DNA of 64,000 nt from Xanthomonas sp. DAR 35659. GTDB lineage: Bacteria; Pseudomonadota; Gammaproteobacteria; Xanthomonadales; Xanthomonadaceae. Below the pieces are notes generated by a model that did not search any database, was not told the DNA's origin, and saw only the letters and a program-made list of their open reading frames with translations. Below are positions 59,556 to 64,000 of this stretch, in pieces. Position numbers and translations under genes: made by a program. The first letter of the stretch is position 1; the number at the start of each line of letters is the position of its first letter. The stretch covers positions 3,028,001-3,092,000 of the forward strand of contig NZ_CP162488.1 in the NCBI RefSeq assembly GCF_041242975.1. The letters are read 5' to 3'.

Positions 59556-60053
59556 TCACTCGCACTCGAACGCGACACCGGCCACGCCGGCGGCGGCGGC
59601 CTTGGCATCGCGCAGCGTCGTGGACCGGCAGCGCGCGACGTCATCGGGAACCCGCTGCGACAGCACGACATGGCCTTGCGGGCCGTAGGTGCACGCCAGA
59701 TAGATCCCGCGCGGATCGGGGGTTTCGAATTCCCAGACGGACACGCCCGAGTCGACGGGACGCTGGCTGTCCGCATTGCGCTCCATCAGCACCGCTTCTT
59801 CCCGCGGAGGACCGGAGTACACGCCAGCCGAGTAGAGCTTCAACACGTCGGCGGCCAGTTCCAGTTGCGCGCCGGCCGGCAGCGCCGGACTGCGCAAGGC
59901 AGCGGACTCCACGGACAGCCCTCCCGGACACCGCAATGCCTTCGCGGCCGCGACGGGCGCCGCCGGCTCCGCGGCGGCGGCGGGCAGGCACATGCCGGCG
60001 ATCCACAGCGACAGCGCCCAACGCACCATCGCACCACATGCCACTGCCGTCAT
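59556..60053 (-). CDS. STY0301-like secreted protein
   Basis: A 165-residue protein with a signal peptide (VRWALSLWIAGMCLPAAAAEPA). The mature domain follows the STY0301 pattern: LRCPGGLSV with the first Cys, LKLYSAGVYSGPP, VWEFETPDPRGIYLACTYGPQGHVVLSQRVPDDVARCRSTT with paired cysteines, and a terminal FECE. The cysteines probably form disulphides in the periplasm. Function is unknown in the family. AAGGAG lies directly before the ATG at 60051-60053. It is the first gene of the unit with the small membrane protein. Confidence 0.7.
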   Translation of the reverse strand: MTAVACGAMVRWALSLWIAGMCLPAAAAEPAAPVAAAKALRCPGGLSVESAALRSPALPAGAQLELAADVLKLYSAGVYSGPPREEAVLMERNADSQRPVDSGVSVWEFETPDPRGIYLACTYGPQGHVVLSQRVPDDVARCRSTTLRDAKAAAAGVAGVAFECE

Positions 60054-60286
60054 TGCCTGCTCCTTCGTCGCGTCCTTGTGCCTGCCGACAAGGACGCGCG
60101 TCCGCGTCGGCTGTTCCCGTGCGCGCATGCCGCAGAACAGGCATCGCGCGGCGTCGGTTGGCGCATACGGTGCACGCGCGACAGCGAAAGGTCAACGCGG
60201 CGCAACGCAATGCCGGCCGTGCGCGCGACACGCTGACGGCGCCTTCGGCTTCCCGATCCATTCCACCCGCAGAGCAGACCACGACG

Positions 60287-60682
60287 ATGCAAAACACCAC
60301 CCACGATTACAGCCAGTACAGCCCGAAGTGGCAGTTCCGCTTCAACTTCTACGACACCCATGGCGAGCCCAAGTCGCCGACCTTCAAGGAGGCGATGAAA
60401 GCGCTGCCGTTCCAGGAGAAACTGCGCCTCAACATGAACTGGTTCGCCTTCTTCTTCGGCTTCATCTACATGTTCGTGCTCGGCCTGTGGCGCAAGGCGC
60501 TGGTGCTGCTCGGCATCGGGCTGGGTTTGGGCATCGTGACCTTCTTCCTTCCGGAAGCGGCCGGCCGCGCCTTCGGCCTCGCCTACTCGCTGCTGGTCGG
60601 CATGACCGCCAACTACGCTTATTATCTGGACAAGGTGAAGGGCAGCACCAGTTGGAACCCGTTCGAAGGCATCCGCTGGTAA
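60287..60682 (+). CDS. DUF2628 domain membrane protein
   Basis: A 131-residue protein. The soluble N terminus WQFRFNFYDTHGEPKSPTFKEAMKALPFQEKLRLNMNWFAFFFGFIYMFVLGLWRKALVLL, with the WFAFFFGFIYMFVLGLWRKA signature, is typical of DUF2628. Two or three helices follow, and the C terminus is YYLDKVKGSTSWNPFEGIRW. Members are inner-membrane proteins of unknown function. It stands alone and is followed by a hairpin. Confidence 0.85.
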   Translation: MQNTTHDYSQYSPKWQFRFNFYDTHGEPKSPTFKEAMKALPFQEKLRLNMNWFAFFFGFIYMFVLGLWRKALVLLGIGLGLGIVTFFLPEAAGRAFGLAYSLLVGMTANYAYYLDKVKGSTSWNPFEGIRW

Positions 60683-60715
60683 CCGGCCCTCGCGCCAGCG
60701 CCTTGCATGCGCATC

Positions 60716-60740
60716 GATCCGCCGCCAACGGCGGCGGATC
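60716..60740 (+). terminator. 11-bp perfect hairpin after the DUF2628 gene
   Basis: GATCCGCCGCC, loop AAC and GGCGGCGGATC form a perfect stem 34 bases after the stop. No T tract follows on the plus strand, so strength as an intrinsic terminator is uncertain. Confidence 0.5.
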
Positions 60741-60840
60741 CCCATCCTCCCCTCGCCACCCAGGCCCGCGCCCAGGCAGCCCTTCCTCCGCCCGCGCGCA
60801 CTCGTTCGTCGCGCAGGCATCGCCACGAAGGAGTCGCCTG

Positions 60841-63006
60841 ATGTCGTCCACCGTTCCACCACCGCCGTTCCCGCGTCGCGCCGGCCGCCTCGCACCGCTC
60901 GCCGCCGCCCTGGCCGTCCTCGCCAGCACCGGCCCGCGCCCCGCGCACGCGCAAGCCGATCCCACCACCCTGCCCACGCTGCTGGTCAGCGAACGCAGCG
61001 CGCCCGTCGCGCGCGGCAACACCGCCACCAAGACCGACACCAGCCTGCTGGAAACGCCGCAATCGCTGTCGGTGATCGACGACGCGCGCATGCAAACCCA
61101 GGGCGCACTGAATCTCAAGGACGCGCTGAGCTACACGCCCGGCGTGATCCCCACCCGCTACGGCACCGACTCGCGCTACGACTGGATCTCGCTGCGCGGC
61201 TTCGACGCCTACGCGCCCGGCTTCTATCTGGATGGGATGGCGCTGCGCAACAACGGCAACTGGGGCATCTGGCCGATCGAGCGCTACGGCGCCGAGCGCA
61301 TCGAGGTGCTGCGCGGACCGGCCTCGGTGCTGTACGGGCAGAGCGGCCCGGGTGGGCTGGTCAACGCGATCAGCAAGCGCCCCACCGCCGCGCCGCTGCG
61401 CGAGGTGCAACTGCAGTTCGGCGATCACCAGCGTCGGCAACTGGCCGGCGACCTGTCCGGGCCGCTGAACGCGGACGGCACCGTGCTGTACCGGCTCACC
61501 GCGCTGGCGCGCGACGCCGAACTGCCGGCCGGCGGCATGCGCGACGACCGCCGCTTCCTGGCCCCGGCACTGACCTGGGCGCCCAGCGACGCCACCCGCC
61601 TCACCCTGCTCTCGCAGTTCGGCCGCACGCGCGCCGGCGTGTACCTGCGTATGCGCCCGGCGGTGGGGTCGCTGGTGCCGACCGCGATCGGCACCTACCT
61701 GCCCAGCCGCCTGTTCGAGAGCGATCCGCACTACAACCGCTTCGACCTGGACACGGCGATGGTCGCCGCGCTGTTCGAACACCGCGTCAACGACAACCTC
61801 AGCATTCGCCAGAACGCGCGCTACGGCCGGCTCAAGGTCGACTACCGCAGCGTGCAGGGCCGCGGCTTCGTGATCGCCGATCCCGCCGACCCGCTGGATC
61901 CGGCCAATTTCGCGAAACTGCGGCGCACCGCCTCGGACAGCAGGGAAACGGTGCAGGCGCTGAACCTGGACAACCAGGTCGAGCTGCGCCTGCACGCCGG
62001 CAGCGTGCAGCATACGTTGCTAGCCGGACTGGACTACCAACGCACGCGCATCGACCAGGTCAGCCACAGCGGCGGCACCACCACGCCGCTGGACATTCGC
62101 CACCCGGTCTACGGCGATCCGGTGCAGATGCCCGCGCCCTGGTACGACGGCATCGCCACGCTGAGCCAGACCGGGCTGTACGTGCAGGACCAGATCCGCT
62201 GGCGCGAGCGTTGGCTGCTCACCGTCGGCGCGCGCTACGACCGTGCCGAAAGCCGCGTGGACAACCGCCTGGACGGCAGCCGCGGCAGCATCGTCGAACG
62301 CAAGGCGAGCAAGCGCGCCGGCCTGACCTACGTGGCCGAGAACGGCTGGGCGCCGTATCTGAGCTACAGCGAATCGTTCGTGCCGACCGCGATGCGCGAC
62401 CCGCGCAGCGGCCGCGCGTTCCGCGCGGAAACCGGCCGCCAGTACGAAGCCGGCCTGCGCTTCCAGCCCGACGGCGGCACGCAGACGTACAGCGCCGCCG
62501 TGTTCGATCTGCGCCGGCGCAATTACCTGACCTACGATCCGGACTTCATCCCGCGCCAGACCGGCGAAACCCTGGTACGCGGCCTGGAACTGGAGACGTC
62601 GCTGCAGCCACTGCCGCACTTGCACGTCGTCGGCTCCTACACCTACACCCCGACGGTCGAAGTCACCGCCAGCAGCAATCCGCGCGAACTGGGCAAGCCG
62701 CTGTCGGCGGTGTCACGCCACGCCGCCGCGTTGTGGGCGGACTACCGCTTCGACAACGGCATCCGCGTCGGCCTCGGCGCCCGTTACACCGGCGCCAACC
62801 GCGGCGACCTGGATGCCGCACGCGCCGAGGTGCCGGCGTTCACCGTGTTCGATGCGCTGCTCGGCTACGACCTCGATCGCTGGAACCTGGCCTTGAACGT
62901 GCACAACCTCGGCGACAGGACCTACCTCAGCAACTGCGACGCCTACGACAACTGCTACTACGGCGAGCAGCGGCGCGTGACGGCCACGGCCACCTATCGC
63001 TGGTGA
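60841..63006 (+). CDS. TonB-dependent siderophore-type receptor
   Basis: A 721-residue outer-membrane receptor. The signal peptide ends in RPAHAQA. The TonB box/plug begins LPTLLVSERS with TKTDTSLLETPQSLSVIDDARM and continues LKDALSYTPGVIP, DWISLRGFDAYAPGFYLDGM and ERIEVLRGPASVLYGQSGPGGLVNAISKRP, which is the siderophore-receptor (FhuE/FoxA/FpvA) pattern. The barrel ends VTATATYRW. There is no STN domain, so it does not signal through FecR. AAGGAG is 8 bases before the ATG. The substrate is probably a ferric hydroxamate or similar, by family only. No Fur site was recognised. Confidence 0.92.
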   Translation: MSSTVPPPPFPRRAGRLAPLAAALAVLASTGPRPAHAQADPTTLPTLLVSERSAPVARGNTATKTDTSLLETPQSLSVIDDARMQTQGALNLKDALSYTPGVIPTRYGTDSRYDWISLRGFDAYAPGFYLDGMALRNNGNWGIWPIERYGAERIEVLRGPASVLYGQSGPGGLVNAISKRPTAAPLREVQLQFGDHQRRQLAGDLSGPLNADGTVLYRLTALARDAELPAGGMRDDRRFLAPALTWAPSDATRLTLLSQFGRTRAGVYLRMRPAVGSLVPTAIGTYLPSRLFESDPHYNRFDLDTAMVAALFEHRVNDNLSIRQNARYGRLKVDYRSVQGRGFVIADPADPLDPANFAKLRRTASDSRETVQALNLDNQVELRLHAGSVQHTLLAGLDYQRTRIDQVSHSGGTTTPLDIRHPVYGDPVQMPAPWYDGIATLSQTGLYVQDQIRWRERWLLTVGARYDRAESRVDNRLDGSRGSIVERKASKRAGLTYVAENGWAPYLSYSESFVPTAMRDPRSGRAFRAETGRQYEAGLRFQPDGGTQTYSAAVFDLRRRNYLTYDPDFIPRQTGETLVRGLELETSLQPLPHLHVVGSYTYTPTVEVTASSNPRELGKPLSAVSRHAAALWADYRFDNGIRVGLGARYTGANRGDLDAARAEVPAFTVFDALLGYDLDRWNLALNVHNLGDRTYLSNCDAYDNCYYGEQRRVTATATYRW

Positions 63007-63210
63007 AGCGGCGCGGGCGCGATGGCGATGCGTGCCGTGCGTCCACGGCATGCGCCGCGAGGCCAACGCCGCGCTGCGCATACCACCCTGCGGCGCCGGA
63101 CGTCTTGTTTGGCGCCACGGGCTCCATGGATGCCCACGCCGACGCAATGGCGGTGCCGGCACGCACGTACCACGATTGCGGAACACCGCGGCGAATTCCG
63201 GAACGGAAAA

Positions 63211-63229
63211 GGGCCGCGAAAAGCGGCCC
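63211..63229 (-). terminator. Terminator for tRNA-Cys
   Basis: Read on the minus strand, GGGCCGC, a short T-rich loop and GCGGCCC are followed by TTTTCC. It lies 18 bases past the tRNA 3' end. Confidence 0.75.
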
Positions 63230-63246
63230 AAGTCGTTGTTTCTAGA

Positions 63247-63320
63247 TGGAGGCCTGGGTCGGAATTGAACCGGCGTACGCGGATTTGCAGTCCGCTGCAT
63301 AACCACTCTGCCACCAGGCC
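63247..63320 (-). tRNA. tRNA-Cys (anticodon GCA)
   Basis: On the minus strand the sequence opens GGCCTGGTGGCAGAGTGG and closes with CCAGGCC, T and encoded CCA. The anticodon loop CTGCAAA gives GCA, and the T arm GGTTCAATTCC is standard. Confidence 0.95.
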
Positions 63321-63370
63321 GGTGGACTGACGTCTTGCCGCGGCGCCTGAGGGCGCCCGACAAAAACAAA

Positions 63371-63386
63371 GCCCCGCTGCCGGGGC
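63371..63386 (-). terminator. Terminator-like hairpin on the minus strand with no assigned gene
   Basis: On the minus strand GCCCCG, loop GCAG and CGGGGC are followed by TTTGTTTTTG. It faces transcription coming from 63390-63690, where no protein gene was found, so it may end a small RNA or lie in the tRNA-Cys leader. Confidence 0.5.
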
Positions 63387-63697
63387 CTGGCGACGGACGT
63401 GGACGATGCCTGACGGCTCCTATCCAACACATTGATTCAAAAGGTCTTTTTGAACCAGCCCGACGCATGACGGACTGCATTGTGTACCAAGCCCCGCGGC
63501 TTGGCAAGCCTGCTCCGCGCATGTGCATGCGCGCGTGCGCGGCGCGATGCGGGCGCGGCACCTGCGCTGAACCAGCGGCGCGACTGGAATGCCGACCACA
63601 GCGCGGCAGCGGCGGCGGTAGACAAGCGCCGCAGCGCGCGAGTCCGCACGCTCGTGCGCTCTAGCATGCCTCCACACACACGAAACGAGACATCGCC

Positions 63698-64000
63698 ATG
63701 AACCGATGGACACGCTGGAGCGCGGTCGCCCTGTGCCTGGCCGCGAGCGCGAGCGCCACCGCCGCCGCGCAGACCTGCGCGCTGCGCGCGCAGACCGTGG
63801 ACCTGCCGCTGGCCTCCAAGGCCACGCCGAAATTCGCTTACCAGGTGCGCGTGCAGCTCGGCAGCGATGCCGACGGCGACAGCGGCGGCAGCCAGGTGCT
63901 GGAGGTGGATACCGGCTCCACCGGCGTGGTGGTGCCGCTGAGCGACGCGCTACGCAGCGCCTGGGACGCCTCGACCACGCCCGGCCACATCTTCTACTCC
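63698..64000 (+). CDS. Pepsin-like aspartic protease family protein, 3' end cut off
   Basis: The visible 101 residues include a signal peptide (SAVALCLAASASATAAAQT) and the catalytic motif EVDTGSTGVVVPLS, the DTG-S/T aspartic-protease signature. The reading frame is open at the window edge, so the second DTG and length are unknown. It could be an active pepsin-like enzyme or a non-proteolytic relative. ATG at 63698 follows a weak ACGAGA site. Confidence 0.65.
   Translation, partial: MNRWTRWSAVALCLAASASATAAAQTCALRAQTVDLPLASKATPKFAYQVRVQLGSDADGDSGGSQVLEVDTGSTGVVVPLSDALRSAWDASTTPGHIFYS

Overview
The window is a GC-rich chromosomal stretch with dense genes, frequent 4-base ATGA/GTGA overlaps and third-codon positions that are almost always G or C. 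Gene content points to the Xanthomonadaceae, most likely Xanthomonas: a FruR-fruBKA-OprB fructose system, two large TonB-dependent receptors, an FMN-binding glutamate-synthase-like protein, DUF6164 and DUF4087 proteins, and the short interspersed repeats typical of that group. This assignment comes from recognising families by eye. No phage, integrase, transposase or CRISPR array was found.

Left part (1-17220): a truncated DUF47 phosphate-transport accessory gene, a CNNM/CBS membrane protein overlapping an ExoD-family gene, a luciferase-like monooxygenase, an SDR oxidoreductase, a 286-bp repeat with inverted ends, trhO, a DUF6164 protein, an FKBP lipoprotein, an HI0933-like flavoprotein, a serine beta-lactamase-like hydrolase, a GAF-PAS-GGDEF diguanylate cyclase, a glutamate-synthase-like protein coupled to a GNAT, a nucleotide-sugar dehydrogenase and two small unknown proteins.

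Fructose locus (17417-25184): a divergent LacI-type regulator and fruB-fruK-fruA followed by an OprB-type porin. A 16-bp perfect palindrome and a near copy lie between regulator and operon and are the probable operators. About 670 bp of repeats and palindromes follow the porin gene.

Signal-controlled exporter (26853-33201): response regulator, histidine kinase, NodT-type outer-membrane factor, FtsX-type permease, ABC ATPase and lipoprotein membrane-fusion protein, each overlapping the next. This reads as a complete self-regulated tripartite efflux pump.

Unassigned biosynthetic region (33270-42039): ten genes in four alternating transcription units encode an alpha/beta hydrolase, two EmrE/ArnE-like half-transporters, a DegT-type aminotransferase, an arginase-fold enzyme, a FemAB-like acyltransferase, an acyl carrier protein, a ketosynthase, a class III aminotransferase and an HAD-IB phosphatase. 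Catalytic residues are intact throughout. It looks like a pathway making and exporting an amino-containing acyl compound, and I do not recognise a characterised product. It is the best candidate here for an undescribed system.

Low-oxygen module (42547-46121): hemN, a group III truncated haemoglobin, a small membrane protein and a short CcoG-like ferredoxin, with two FNR/Anr-type sites. tRNA-Leu(UAA) and tRNA-Gly(GCC) flank it.

Right part (46767-64000): two secreted unknown proteins, a FecI-FecR-TonB receptor surface-signalling set, three large cell-envelope or TPR proteins including a DUF3142 lipoprotein, an STY0301-like secreted protein with a small membrane partner, a DUF2628 protein, a siderophore-type receptor, tRNA-Cys(GCA), and the start of a pepsin-like aspartic protease cut by the window edge.
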